Shown here: piece by piece, positions 9,507 through 18,788 of the stretch
Layout of the letters: the number at the start of each line of letters is the position of its first letter
How positions within the stretch are numbered: the stretch's first letter is position 1
Source: Stieleria bergensis
GTDB taxonomy: Bacteria; Planctomycetota; Planctomycetia; Pirellulales; Pirellulaceae
DNA: 42,088 bases
Assembly: GCA_007745635.1 (NCBI GenBank)
Contig: CP036272.1
Span: forward strand, 3,321,086-3,363,173
Reading direction: 5' to 3'
Translations under genes and position numbers: made by a program
The notes under the pieces: model-generated
What the model saw: the letters and a program-made list of their open reading frames with translations, nothing else
Told to the model about the DNA's origin: nothing
Database searches by the model: none

Positions 9507-10160
9507 ATGCTAAAGCAAGAACGCGCCGATCATGTTTTGCAAACGCTAGATCACTTGTATCCTGAAACGCCGATCCCTTTAGATCATCGGGACCCGTTCA
9601 CCTTACTGGTGGCGGTGGTTCTGAGTGCTCAGTGTACGGACAAGAAAGTCAACGAGATCACGCCGGCGCTGTTTGCGGTGGGCGGCACTCCGGAGACGAT
9701 GGCTGCTATGGGGCAGGCCGCGATCTACGAGATCATCAGGCCGCTGGGGCTGTCCAAGCAGAAATCAAAGAGCCTCGCCAACTTGTCGAGAATCATTTTA
9801 GATCAACATGATTCTCATGTGCCTGAGGATTGGGACGCATTGGAAGCCCTGCCCGGTGTTGGGCACAAGACAGCCAGCGTCGTCATGGCTCAGGCCTTCG
9901 GAGTCCCGGCGTTTCCTGTGGATACACATATCCACCGGCTCGCTCAGCGCTGGGGGCTCGCCAGTGGTAAGAATGTGGTTGACACAGAAAAGTCACTGAA
10001 GAAACTGTTTCCACGCGATCATTGGAACCGCTTGCATCTGCAAATCATTTTTTACGGTCGTGAGTTCTGCACGGCTCGTGGATGCGATGGAACGGTCTGC
10101 GAAATGTGCCGCTCGCTTTATCCCAAACGCAAGAAACCCGTCCAGCTGAAGAAGCCCTAA
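9507..10160 (+). CDS. nth: Endonuclease III (DNA glycosylase/AP lyase) with atypical Fe-S motif
   Basis: Base-excision-repair enzyme that removes oxidised pyrimidines and cleaves the abasic site. The helix-hairpin-helix is LPGVGHKTASVV with catalytic Lys121, and the catalytic aspartate is Asp139 in VDTHIHRLAQRWG, both at the positions expected from E. coli (K120, D138). The cluster region near the C-terminus reads FCTARGCDGTVCEMCRSL: cysteines at 188, 193, 198 and 201, spacing C-x4-C-x4-C-x2-C, rather than the classic C-x6-C-x2-C-x5-C. Four cysteines are present, so a [4Fe-4S] cluster is possible in a changed loop. The basic C-terminal tail (KRKKPVQLKKP) may help DNA binding. Length 217 is normal. 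Confidence 0.95.
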   Translation: MLKQERADHVLQTLDHLYPETPIPLDHRDPFTLLVAVVLSAQCTDKKVNEITPALFAVGGTPETMAAMGQAAIYEIIRPLGLSKQKSKSLANLSRIILDQHDSHVPEDWDALEALPGVGHKTASVVMAQAFGVPAFPVDTHIHRLAQRWGLASGKNVVDTEKSLKKLFPRDHWNRLHLQIIFYGREFCTARGCDGTVCEMCRSLYPKRKKPVQLKKP

Positions 10161-10254
10161 TCCTTGGCAGCCAGCGTCGTTCGGCTTCCGGGCAAGCTAG
10201 TCTTTGTCACTGCCACTGCCCTCGCGGGTCCTTTTTACTTCCGAAACTACTCTT

Positions 10255-11628
10255 ATGAATCAGTCTTCCGCGTTCGCTATCGTCGAGCAGACATTGCGAG
10301 ATGCCGCGTTGCCAGACATTGTGATCGCAGGCTTTGCTCAACACTACGAGCAACTGGTCTCGGGCAAAGAGACGTATCTCCGTGAGGAGACGCTGCAACC
10401 GGCCCATTCGTTGTTGGATGCGGACACCTTGCACAGCGATGCCGCTCGGGCTGGCAGTCGGGCGTTACCGCAGACGGCGATCCTGAAGCTAAACGGTGGC
10501 CTTGGCACGTCGATGGGACTGCAAGGACCGAAATCGCTGCTCAAGGTCCGCGGCAAATTCACGTTCCTGGATCTGATTCTGCAACAGGCAAACCAACTGT
10601 CTGTCCCGCTGGTGCTGATGAACAGTTTTTCGACCGCGGCTGAGACTCAGGCTGTCCTGGAAGCGTCCGGCGCGGACGCTTCGGCGGTCATGTGTTTCCA
10701 GCAACACCAAGTTCCCAAGCTCGATGCTCAGTCGCTGCTGCCCATTCAGTGGCCAGACAATCCGATTCTGCAGTGGTGTCCGCCTGGGCACGGGGACATC
10801 TATGCCGCCTTGGTCACCAGCGGCATGTTGGGCAAACTGCTGGGCGCGGGCCGGCGCTATCTGTTTGTGTCGAACTCAGATAACCTTGGCGCAACGCTTG
10901 ACACCAGATTGCTCGGCCACTTTGTGGAAACGGGCGCTTCATTCTTGATGGAGGTCGCCGACCGCACGGCTGCCGATCGCAAAGGTGGCCACTTGGCACT
11001 GGATCATGATGGCAAGTTTCTACTGCGCGAAAGATCACAGTGTCATCCAGACGAAGCGGAACTGTTTCAAGACGTGCAGCGTCACCGGTACTTCAACACC
11101 AACAACCTATGGTTGGACTTAGAAGCCATTGACGAACAGATGCGTTCCAAGCCTGGCGGGATTGAAATGCCGACGATTGTGAATCGCAAAAAGGTTGACC
11201 CGACCGATTCTGATTCACCCGCGGTTTATCAATTGGAAACCGCCATGGGAGCCGCGATTGCAACACTGCCCGGGAGCACCGCCATTCGTGTGCCAAGGTC
11301 TCGTTTTGCGCCGGTGAAAACGACAGGCGATCTGCTGGCGGTTCGCTCCGATGCCTATGCTTTGCATGACGATTACAGCGTCGGTCTGATCCCCAGACGC
11401 AACGGCATTCCGCCAACGGTTGAACTGCAGGCCGATTACTACGGGTTGATCGATGACCTACAGCAGCGAATTCCAGAGGCACCGTCGTTATGCGATGCGG
11501 GCCGTTTGCAGGTGACTGGCGACCTGCGTTTTGAATCAGGGGTTCGCATTATCGGTGACGTCCGCCTGTCCAGTCAGGCGGGAGCAGTGGTTCCAGCGGG
11601 CGAGTACCGTCGCGATCAAGCCTTTTGA
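10255..11628 (+). CDS. UTP--glucose-1-phosphate uridylyltransferase family protein (UDPGP type)
   Basis: Nucleotidyltransferase of the UDPGP family (eukaryote-like UGP1, also UDP-N-acetylglucosamine pyrophosphorylases), making a UDP-sugar from UTP and a sugar-1-phosphate. The signature LNGGLGTSMGLQGPKS lies at about residues 79-94, with its lysine in the nucleotide-binding loop; further family segments are PPGHGDIY, FVSNSDNLGA, and the substrate-loop asparagines FNTNNLWLDL. The frame opens at a TTG at 10204, but the ATG at 10255 gives 457 residues and a sensible N-terminus (MNQSSAFAIVEQTLRDA), so I use that. The exact sugar (glucose or N-acetylglucosamine) is not fixed by what I can see. Its TGA abuts the stop of the convergent next gene. 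Confidence 0.92.
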   Translation: MNQSSAFAIVEQTLRDAALPDIVIAGFAQHYEQLVSGKETYLREETLQPAHSLLDADTLHSDAARAGSRALPQTAILKLNGGLGTSMGLQGPKSLLKVRGKFTFLDLILQQANQLSVPLVLMNSFSTAAETQAVLEASGADASAVMCFQQHQVPKLDAQSLLPIQWPDNPILQWCPPGHGDIYAALVTSGMLGKLLGAGRRYLFVSNSDNLGATLDTRLLGHFVETGASFLMEVADRTAADRKGGHLALDHDGKFLLRERSQCHPDEAELFQDVQRHRYFNTNNLWLDLEAIDEQMRSKPGGIEMPTIVNRKKVDPTDSDSPAVYQLETAMGAAIATLPGSTAIRVPRSRFAPVKTTGDLLAVRSDAYALHDDYSVGLIPRRNGIPPTVELQADYYGLIDDLQQRIPEAPSLCDAGRLQVTGDLRFESGVRIIGDVRLSSQAGAVVPAGEYRRDQAF

Positions 11629-12027
11629 TCAACGACGCGACATGCGAAAGCCACCACGATCGCGTTTGCTGGAATAGGACGCGTTGAACTGCCGCCCCTT
11701 GATGGTGGCATTCATTTGATACTGCCCCAGCAGCGGCAGTCGAGTCGCCGACCGGTAGACGTTGCTACCAGGGACTCGCTGCAGTCGGGCGGGGTAAGCG
11801 AAGGGAACAACTTTTGCAAAACGGCCCACAAACACAGCTCGATAGTTGTTCTGATCGACTTTCCAGATTTTGGCACGCATCGGTCTTTTATGGCCCGTGC
11901 TGTTGCTGTACCAGCCACCTTTCCAGCGGCCGCTAGCCGATTCGGCTTGTGCCTCGCCGAGTGGCAGTAGCGTCAAGCATGTGGCGGCAATGAAGGACAG
12001 AACAATCCAAAGCATTCGGGTTTGCAT
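11629..12027 (-). CDS. Small secreted protein of unknown function
   Basis: A 132-residue protein with a Sec signal peptide: MQTRMLWIVLSFIAATCLT with probable cleavage after GEAQA. The mature part is basic and rich in Arg, Tyr and Trp (SGRWKGGWYSNSTGHKRPMRAKIWKV, then NNYRAVFVGRFAKVVPF), with several short alternating stretches that suggest a small beta-sheet fold. The reading frame extends upstream through the 12-base tandem repeat as a Leu/Ile/Ala-rich stretch, which I take as non-coding; ATG at 12027 fits the signal peptide best. I do not recognise the family. Its 3' end meets that of the uridylyltransferase gene: the two stop codons lie side by side. Confidence 0.75.
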   Translation of the reverse strand: MQTRMLWIVLSFIAATCLTLLPLGEAQAESASGRWKGGWYSNSTGHKRPMRAKIWKVDQNNYRAVFVGRFAKVVPFAYPARLQRVPGSNVYRSATRLPLLGQYQMNATIKGRQFNASYSSKRDRGGFRMSRR

Positions 12028-12088
12028 GATGGTCTCGCTGGCGAGCGTTGGTGGTTGAATCGTCGGTGCAAGTATTGCGATCCGCTGT

Positions 12089-12148
12089 GCGATCAGCAGC
12101 GCGATCAGCAGCGCGATCAGCAGCGCGATCAGCAGCGTGATCAGCTGG
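12089..12148. repeat. 12-base tandem repeat, five copies
   Basis: Four exact copies of GCGATCAGCAGC and a fifth, altered copy (GTGATCAGCTGG) lie just upstream of the small secreted gene on the minus strand. Each unit contains GATC. Because 12 is a multiple of three, the repeat stays open in several frames, which explains the Leu-Ile-Ala frame across it. The rest of the gap 12028-12557 shows no gene. Confidence 0.92.
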
Positions 12149-12557
12149 ATGTCTGCTGCTGGCGGACCCCGATTCGGTTGCTGTTCCGGCCAGCCGCGTG
12201 CACCGTCTGCCGGGAGTCTAGCTTGCCCTGCGTCGGTGGTTCGAATCTGCCGCACGTTTTTCGGGCTGCAGGCGGCGGTTGGCCACCCTTCCGGCGCGAA
12301 CACACCCAGATGGTTCAGAAAATCTGACTCGCTCCCCTATTCAGAGACCGATCGGATCGAGATACTTTGCTGCTTCGGTCAGGCCAATGGATCTTGGCGG
12401 GATTTATTCCTGGTCGACTTCATGTTCCGCGTTATGATTCATCAAGAGTGCTGCCGGCGAGCGGTCCCCCTGGGGGCGAACCTGCTTGTCGATTTGGCAT
12501 GCTCTCGCTGAACTTAACGCTGTTTCGATTCGCTGCTGAATGGATTGCCTGCATAGG

Positions 12558-13487
12558 ATGAGAATTGTATCGCTGTTGCCGAGTGCGACGGACATTGTTT
12601 GCGCTCTTGGATTGGAGGACAAGCTGGTCGGAGTGTCTCATGAGTGTGCCATTCCTGCCGGTGCTGGTGCGCCCAAAGTGGTGACCGCTTCGACGATTCC
12701 AGCCAACCTGTCCAGCAAGCAGATTGATGTCGCCGTTGGTCAGCAGCTCCAGCAGTCCACGGCGCTCTATACAATCAATGAAGCCCTGCTGCGGAAACTG
12801 AAACCGACGGTGATTCTGACTCAGTCGTTGTGTCAGGTGTGTGCCGTTGATCAAGAGCAAGTTCAGGATCTGGCCGACTCGATGGAGGACTCCCCGGTGG
12901 TCGTCGATCTGAGTCCGATGTCTTTGAACGGTTTGTACCATTCCATTCGTCAAGTGGCGGCCGTGACGGCAAGTCGTGGCGAAGGCCAGAAATTGCTTGT
13001 CCAGCTGCAGCGTCGCGTTCACACGATCGCTGAACGCAGCGAAACGTTACGTCGTCGTCGCGTGGTGTTTTTAGAATGGCTAGACCCGCCCTTCGTTGCC
13101 GGTCATTGGAATCCCGAGTTAGTCCGGCTCGCTGGAGGAATTGATCTTCTGGGAACCGCTGGCCAGCCTAGTACAAAGACGACGTGGCAGCAGGTTCAGG
13201 ATGTCAATCCAGAGATGATCGTTGTCGCCTGTTGTGGCTATTCCATTCAGCGATCCATGACCGACATTCAGCAGCTCTCTGGAAACCCTCATTGGGAAGC
13301 AATGCCCTGCGTCAAAGGCGGGCAAGTTGCAATTCTGGATGGCTCCCAGTACTTCAATCGCCCCGGTCCTTCGCTGATCGACTCGCTGGAACTGCTGGCT
13401 CATCTCTTACACCCTGAGATGCATCGATTCCCAGCTTCACTGGGGCCTGCCAACAGCTTGCTGACCCGCCTGTCCATGGCTTCTTAA
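12558..13487 (+). CDS. BtuF-like cobalamin-binding / periplasmic-binding-fold protein
   Basis: Type III periplasmic-binding fold of the helical-backbone (BtuF/FhuD) family. The N-terminus MRIVSLLPSATDIVCALGLEDKLVG is the family's first strand and helix; LKPTVILTQSLCQVCAV and NPEMIVVACCGY are the other lobe's landmarks. The Cys-containing loop QSLCQVCAV recurs in BtuF-like proteins of planctomycetes and archaea. There is no signal peptide, and no ABC permease or ATPase gene is adjacent, so the protein may act in the cytoplasm or bind a corrinoid without transport. The start is the ATG at 12558 (AGGATG context); an upstream ATG at 12540 would add six residues. Confidence 0.85.
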   Translation: MRIVSLLPSATDIVCALGLEDKLVGVSHECAIPAGAGAPKVVTASTIPANLSSKQIDVAVGQQLQQSTALYTINEALLRKLKPTVILTQSLCQVCAVDQEQVQDLADSMEDSPVVVDLSPMSLNGLYHSIRQVAAVTASRGEGQKLLVQLQRRVHTIAERSETLRRRRVVFLEWLDPPFVAGHWNPELVRLAGGIDLLGTAGQPSTKTTWQQVQDVNPEMIVVACCGYSIQRSMTDIQQLSGNPHWEAMPCVKGGQVAILDGSQYFNRPGPSLIDSLELLAHLLHPEMHRFPASLGPANSLLTRLSMAS

Positions 13488-13693
13488 TCCAGCTAGCGCG
13501 ACTCTGCGTTAACACCTGGCCCTGATACGACCGTCGCAATCGGTACGTTCCCACAGCATTGAGTTGGCAGGTGTGCGGGGTTTCTATTATCGAACGGCAT
13601 TTCAGGGAGTTCATTTCCCTCTGCGCTGAAAGCTACTGTTGCCACTCTGTCCGTGTGGAGTGCGTTGGCGTGCTGCGCGGGTAGGCAGCCATT

Positions 13694-13733
13694 GGCTTGT
13701 TGAGCGCGCTTGTTGGGCGGGCTTGTTGGGCCG
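13694..13733. repeat. Short tandem repeat (about 13 bases, three copies)
   Basis: Three imperfect copies of GGCTTGTTGGGC-like sequence lie in the 394-base gap before the ammonium sensor gene. The rest of the gap has no gene that I can support. Confidence 0.6.
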
Positions 13734-13881
13734 TATCAACGGGCAAAGCTGGATTGCCAGCTCGTCCAGGCTGGCGTCATGTGTGTTTCGACCAACCGTG
13801 TCTGCATGGCCGGCGTCGGCGTCCTTGTGTCAACAATCAAACTCAACCGACTGACAACCTGTCTGCGGATCTGTATCGACG

Positions 13882-16800
13882 ATGAACGACGTCCGGAATC
13901 TCGATCAACTGTGGGTGATGATCTGCACCGCACAGGTGCTGCTGATGCAGGCAGGATTCTGTTTGTTGGAAAGTGGAGCAGCGCGGACGAAGCACAGCAT
14001 CAGCGTTGCAATCAAGAACTTGGTCGACTTCTGTATCTCGATCATCGTGTTTTGGCTTGTCGGGTTTGGCGTCATGTATGCCATCCCCACCATTGTCCTG
14101 TTTCCCGGTTCCGGTGGTGGCGAGTCATGGTCGTCGTCGTTGTTCTCGTTCTTTCTATACCAAGCGGTGTTTTGTGGAACCGCGACAACGCTGATCGGTG
14201 GCGCGGTTGCAGAGCGAGTGCGTTTCCGAGGTTACTTGCTGATCAACATCCTGGTCAGCGGACTGATCTATCCGATAGTGGGTCAGTGGGTTTGGGGCGG
14301 ACTGTGGGATGACGATCACACGGGATGGCTGCAGTCAATAGGCTTCATCGACTATGCCGGTGCGACGGTGGTGCATTCGGTTGGCGCTTGGGTGGCGCTG
14401 GCGGCACTTGTGGTCCTTGGTCCACGGATCGGGAGGTTTGGCAAAAAACGTCGCAGAATCAATGCTAGCAGTTTGCCCTCTGTGGTGCTCGGTACGTTGG
14501 TCTTGTGGTTTGGCTGGATCGGATTTAACGGCGGCGCTGGGCTCGCCTTTGACGACAAGGTTCCCGGCATCATTTGCAATACCCTCTTGGCAGGCGCAGC
14601 CGGTGGTGTGGTCGCATTGGTCTGGGGCTCATTCCGAAAAGTGGATCACATCGTCGCGATTGTTGCCAATGGCGTGGTCTCGGGCTTGGTCTCGGTGACC
14701 GCGGCCTGTCATTTGATCACTCCCCAAGCAGCAATCGTGATCGCTGCCGTGGGGGCGATTTTGTGTACCGAGTGCGTTGGCTGGTTGGAACGCATGAAAA
14801 TCGATGACGTGGTGGGCGCAGTGCCGGCACACGGTCTGCCAGGTGTTTGGGGAACACTGTCGGTGGCGCTCTTCGGCAGCCCTGCCCTCTGGCAAAACGG
14901 CAATGCCTTTTGGCAACAACTCTCGGTTCAGGCCATCGGTTGCGGAGTCGTGATGTGTTGGGCCTTCGGCGTCAGCCTGGTAATCTTGTTTCTCGCCAAC
15001 CGCTGGCTGCCGTTGCGAGCGACTGCGAGAAACGAATACATCGGACTGAACGTTGCAGAACACCACGCGAATTCTGATCTGCGTGATCTATTAACCGAAA
15101 TGGCTCGGCATCGACGCGACCGTGACTTCAAACGCGGTGTCAGCATTGTTCCCAATACGGAAGTGGGGCAAATCGCCGCCGAGTACAACCGCGTGCTTGA
15201 TCAGGTTCGCGATGAAATGTCTTCACGTCTGGAGGTCCAAGGGCATTTCAAAGACGTCGTCCAGCGAGCCTCCGAAGGCATCTTCCAAACCGATGCAAAC
15301 GGGACCGTTCAGCACGCCAATCCGGCACTCGCCAGTTTGCTGGGCTTCGATTCCTCGCAGGCTCTATTAGCCCACTGTCAGCGACATCCAGGGTTGTTTC
15401 TGCAACGCAACGACAATGCTCGATTGCTAAATGAGTTGGACGACAGTGATCGGGTTCAGGATTTTCGCACGACCATTCAATCCGGCGACCAAGGCGAACG
15501 TACGGTCAGCATCAATGCACGCCTGGTTCGAGATCACCATGGAGACTTGCAGTCCTACGAAGGGACCGTTGTCGATATCACCGAACGCCTGCGCGCCGAA
15601 ACGTTGGCGATCGAAAAAGAGCAGGCGGAAGCGGCAAGCCATGCCAAAAGCGAATTTCTTGCCGGGATGAGCCATGAAATGCGCACTCCACTGAACGGTG
15701 TGATTGCCATGTTGGACATGATCGATGATAACGCGCTGGAGCAACGTCAGAAAAAGTATCTGGGCATCGCGCAGAGTTCAGCGACAACGTTGCTGGCGAT
15801 CATCAATGATGTTTTAGACCTCTCCAAGGTTGAATCAGGCCAACTGGAAATCGAGTCCGTCCCACTATCGATTGAAGCGATCATTAACGACACCGTTAGC
15901 ATGCAGGCTCATGCTTCACTCGCCAAAGGTTTGCAGATCGACGCGTTTATCGATCAGTCGATTCCCGATTCATTGGTCGGTGATCCACTCAGACTACGAC
16001 AGATCACGCTGAACCTTGTTAACAATGCCGTGAAGTTCACGGACTTTGGGCACATCCGTGTGGACGTTCAATACGACTCGGCGCGGCATGTTCTCACGCT
16101 ACGCGTTAGCGACACCGGTGTTGGTATTTCGGTGGAACAGAAACACCGCATCTTCCAGCCCTTTGTGCAGGCCGAGGCCGGAACGAGTCGGAACTTTGGC
16201 GGCACGGGGTTGGGGCTGTCAATCTGCTTAAAACTAATTGACGCGATGGGCGGACAGATTGATTGCCACAGCCTACCGGGACAGGGCAGCACCTTTGTTG
16301 TGAACCTACCGATGCGGACCAGCACACAAATCCTGCCGAGGGCGGCAGAGGTGCGTCTGGCTTTGGATTCCTTGCAGCCCCGCAACGTGCTGCTCCTTTC
16401 CCATGATGATCTACACGCAACAGTCGTACGCCGCTATTTGGAACAATGGGGATTCGCGATCCAACAGCCCAAGGCCGACGAGTCGATCGAGGAAACGGTT
16501 GCGGCGTTGGCTGGCTGCGTTGAGGTGGTGCTTGCTGATGCAACACGGCTCTCGGCCAACGATCGAACAGCGATTCAGCGTTTAGGAACCGACGTTCCCA
16601 TTGTGACTTGGGGACTGAGTCCGCATTCACCGGACCTGACTGACGGTGCACCTGGCAGCCTGGATCCCCCGATCCGTCGGCTTGAGCTCGCAACGGCATT
16701 GAACGCGGGAAGTATCGTTGGTCAAGCTGCTTCAGAAGATGTCAGCTTGTCCCGTCAAACGGTTTCCTGGGATGGCCGACGAGTGCTGGTGATTGACGAC

Positions 16801-17541
16801 AACGAGGTCAATACGATTGTCGCTAGCGAGCTTTGTAAGGCGATGGGATTTCAGGTCGATGTCGCCTACGGTGGGTTGCAGGCGATCGATCTGGCCAGAC
16901 ACGCTGTTTACGATATGATCCTGATTGACTGTCAAATGCCCGTGCTCGACGGCTATGAGACCACCAAGCGTTTGCGCTTGATGCATGAAGCCGACGAGCT
17001 GCGTCTTTCGCCTCATGCTGCGTTACGAATCGTCGCTGTGACCGCGGAAGCGGTTTTGGGACAACGCGAACGATGCCTTAGCGCGGGAATGGACGCCATG
17101 TTGCCCAAGCCGATCTCACGGCAATCATTGACGGAAATGTTTCGTCGCGTCTTACCTGGCGCCGAATTGCCGGACGCTCCGTCAAACACCGACACGCGGC
17201 CGGCAATCGATATGGCGGATCTCGTGTCTCGTTGTGGCGATGACGTCGATGTGACTCGAACGGCGATCGCGCTGTTCAAACAAAACTTGCCCAAACAGCA
17301 TCAGCAATTGCAGGCGGCGGTCAGCGCCGGCAACCAGACTCTGGCAAAAGCAAAGTCGCATAGCATCAAAGGCATGGCAGCCAACTTGTCCGCCAAACCT
17401 TTGGCTCACCTTGCCGCTGATCTGGAACGCCAGTTGAAGGACAGACAGTCCGAAACGGTGACGCGATCGATGGATGAGTTAGAAGCAGAGATCAATCGCT
17501 GCTTGGCCTGGATCGAAGATTGCGTCGAGCTTCACCATTAA
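13882..17541 (+). CDS. Ammonium transporter fused to a hybrid sensor histidine kinase (Amt-PAS-HisKA-HATPase-REC-Hpt)
   Basis: A 1219-residue membrane sensor. Residues 1 to about 380 are an Amt/MEP domain with some 11 hydrophobic helices; it keeps the conducting twin histidines (H165 in TVVHSVG, H317 in VPAHGLPG), D157, W138 and gate residue F215, but has Ala219 where E. coli AmtB has Ser219 of the outer ammonium site. There follow a charged linker, a PAS domain (about 460-575), HisKA with phospho-acceptor H598 in [10 protein letters not shown], HATPase_c (N box [17 protein letters not shown]), a degenerate receiver (about 830-940), a true receiver with D1016 in [11 protein letters not shown], and an Hpt domain with H1160 (HSIKG). 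Known Amt-kinase fusions (for example Ks-Amt5 of Kuenenia) sense ammonium. The response regulator gene lies 29 bases downstream. Confidence 0.95.
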   Translation: MNDVRNLDQLWVMICTAQVLLMQAGFCLLESGAARTKHSISVAIKNLVDFCISIIVFWLVGFGVMYAIPTIVLFPGSGGGESWSSSLFSFFLYQAVFCGTATTLIGGAVAERVRFRGYLLINILVSGLIYPIVGQWVWGGLWDDDHTGWLQSIGFIDYAGATVVHSVGAWVALAALVVLGPRIGRFGKKRRRINASSLPSVVLGTLVLWFGWIGFNGGAGLAFDDKVPGIICNTLLAGAAGGVVALVWGSFRKVDHIVAIVANGVVSGLVSVTAACHLITPQAAIVIAAVGAILCTECVGWLERMKIDDVVGAVPAHGLPGVWGTLSVALFGSPALWQNGNAFWQQLSVQAIGCGVVMCWAFGVSLVILFLANRWLPLRATARNEYIGLNVAEHHANSDLRDLLTEMARHRRDRDFKRGVSIVPNTEVGQIAAEYNRVLDQVRDEMSSRLEVQGHFKDVVQRASEGIFQTDANGTVQHANPALASLLGFDSSQALLAHCQRHPGLFLQRNDNARLLNELDDSDRVQDFRTTIQSGDQGERTVSINARLVRDHHGDLQSYEGTVVDITERLRAETLAIEKEQAEAASHAKSEFLAGMSHEMRTPLNGVIAMLDMIDDNALEQRQKKYLGIAQSSATTLLAIINDVLDLSKVESGQLEIESVPLSIEAIINDTVSMQAHASLAKGLQIDAFIDQSIPDSLVGDPLRLRQITLNLVNNAVKFTDFGHIRVDVQYDSARHVLTLRVSDTGVGISVEQKHRIFQPFVQAEAGTSRNFGGTGLGLSICLKLIDAMGGQIDCHSLPGQGSTFVVNLPMRTSTQILPRAAEVRLALDSLQPRNVLLLSHDDLHATVVRRYLEQWGFAIQQPKADESIEETVAALAGCVEVVLADATRLSANDRTAIQRLGTDVPIVTWGLSPHSPDLTDGAPGSLDPPIRRLELATALNAGSIVGQAASEDVSLSRQTVSWDGRRVLVIDDNEVNTIVASELCKAMGFQVDVAYGGLQAIDLARHAVYDMILIDCQMPVLDGYETTKRLRLMHEADELRLSPHAALRIVAVTAEAVLGQRERCLSAGMDAMLPKPISRQSLTEMFRRVLPGAELPDAPSNTDTRPAIDMADLVSRCGDDVDVTRTAIALFKQNLPKQHQQLQAAVSAGNQTLAKAKSHSIKGMAANLSAKPLAHLAADLERQLKDRQSETVTRSMDELEAEINRCLAWIEDCVELHH

Positions 17542-17570
17542 CCTTTTGATTTCCTTCGCCGAGTAAACAC

Positions 17571-18788
17571 ATGCCCAGCCGAGTCCTCATTGTTGACGAT
17601 GATTGCATCGTGCGCCACTTGCTGAGCGCTGCGGTGCAGCGAGCCGGGTTCGAGGCGGTTGAGGCCGAAGACGGAGACGAGGCTTATCAGAAGATCCGCG
17701 ATCAAGACATCCGTTTGGTCGTGACCGATTGGCAAATGCCCAACATGGATGGACTGCAGCTTTGTCGCAAAATTCGCGAAAGCAACGCAGCAGGTTATGT
17801 GTACGTGATCCTGCTGACCAGCATGGATCGCGTTGAGGAACGTGTGCAAGGCCTGACCGTAGGGGCTGATGATTTCATCTGCAAGCCCTTTCATCCTGCA
17901 GAGGTCATTGCGCGTTTGAACGTCGGCCGACGCGTGCTACAACTCGAAACACGCGAAGCGCTTATCTTTTCGCTCGCTAAACTTGCCGAGAGTCGTGACC
18001 CCGATACCGGTCACCACATCGAACGCGTCCAGTGCTACACACGAACGCTGGCCGAAGAACTTGCCAAGGAAGACAAGTTCCGCGACATCATCACGCCTCA
18101 ATACATTCACCTGATCTACCAGACCAGTCCCTTGCATGACATCGGCAAGGTTGGTGTGCCAGATCATGTTCTCCTGAAAGCGGGAAAGCTGACGCCGGAA
18201 GAGTTCGACTTGATCAAGCGACACCCACTGATCGGAGCCGAGACTTTAAAGGGGGCGATGGAACGCAGCCCCGAAGCCAGTTTCCTACGCATGGCACACG
18301 ATATCGCCCTTTCCCACCATGAAAAATGGGACGGCAGCGGATATCCGTTCGGTATTAGGGGCCAGGAAATCCCGCTCTCCGCACGAATCGTTGCTCTGGC
18401 GGACGTTTATGATGCCTTGACGACTCGTCGCGTCTACAAGGATGCGTTTACGGATGAAGAGGCCGCGAAGATTATCAACGACGGCTCCGGCAAACACTTT
18501 GATCCAGAAGTGGTGCAAGCCTTCCAAAGGAGTCGCGAAGTGTTTCGCCAGTTGCGTTTGCAGTTGCAAGACTCCGGCATGCCGGGCGAAACCGATTGCG
18601 TGGAAGAAATGTCCGTGGAGTTGAAGAAGAACCAAGTCGGTCACCAAGTTGACTCAGCCAGTTCCGCCAATTCAGCGGCAACGCAAGACAATGCGAAAGC
18701 CAACGCTGCGAAACCTCCGCTGGCCCCCTTGGAGTTGCCCGTGCCTGGAATCACGCCTAACGTGCCTTCCCAGCACCGTTCGAATTGA
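17571..18788 (+). CDS. Two-component response regulator with HD-GYP output (cyclic-di-GMP phosphodiesterase)
   Basis: A 405-residue cytoplasmic regulator. The N-terminal receiver (1-122) has VLIVDDD, phospho-acceptor D53 in VTDWQMPNMDG, LLTS and CKPF. The HD-GYP domain (about 130-340) is complete: HDIGKVGVPDHVLLKAGKL with H189/D190 and HHEKWDGSGYPFG at 249-261, so c-di-GMP hydrolysis is expected. The last 60 residues are a disordered Ser/Asn/Ala/Pro tail. It follows the Amt-hybrid kinase by 29 bases, so the Hpt domain of that kinase is its likely phosphate donor and the pair probably couples ammonium availability to c-di-GMP level. Its last 32 bases overlap the convergent sulfatase gene. Confidence 0.95.
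   Translation: MPSRVLIVDDDCIVRHLLSAAVQRAGFEAVEAEDGDEAYQKIRDQDIRLVVTDWQMPNMDGLQLCRKIRESNAAGYVYVILLTSMDRVEERVQGLTVGADDFICKPFHPAEVIARLNVGRRVLQLETREALIFSLAKLAESRDPDTGHHIERVQCYTRTLAEELAKEDKFRDIITPQYIHLIYQTSPLHDIGKVGVPDHVLLKAGKLTPEEFDLIKRHPLIGAETLKGAMERSPEASFLRMAHDIALSHHEKWDGSGYPFGIRGQEIPLSARIVALADVYDALTTRRVYKDAFTDEEAAKIINDGSGKHFDPEVVQAFQRSREVFRQLRLQLQDSGMPGETDCVEEMSVELKKNQVGHQVDSASSANSAATQDNAKANAAKPPLAPLELPVPGITPNVPSQHRSN

Noticed and set aside
10204..10254. Upstream TTG start of the uridylyltransferase
   Set aside because: The added 17 residues are not conserved-looking and the ATG at 10255 starts a normal N-terminus.
12225..12260. GGTTCGAATC, like a tRNA T-loop
   Set aside because: No acceptor stem, anticodon arm or D arm can be built around it.
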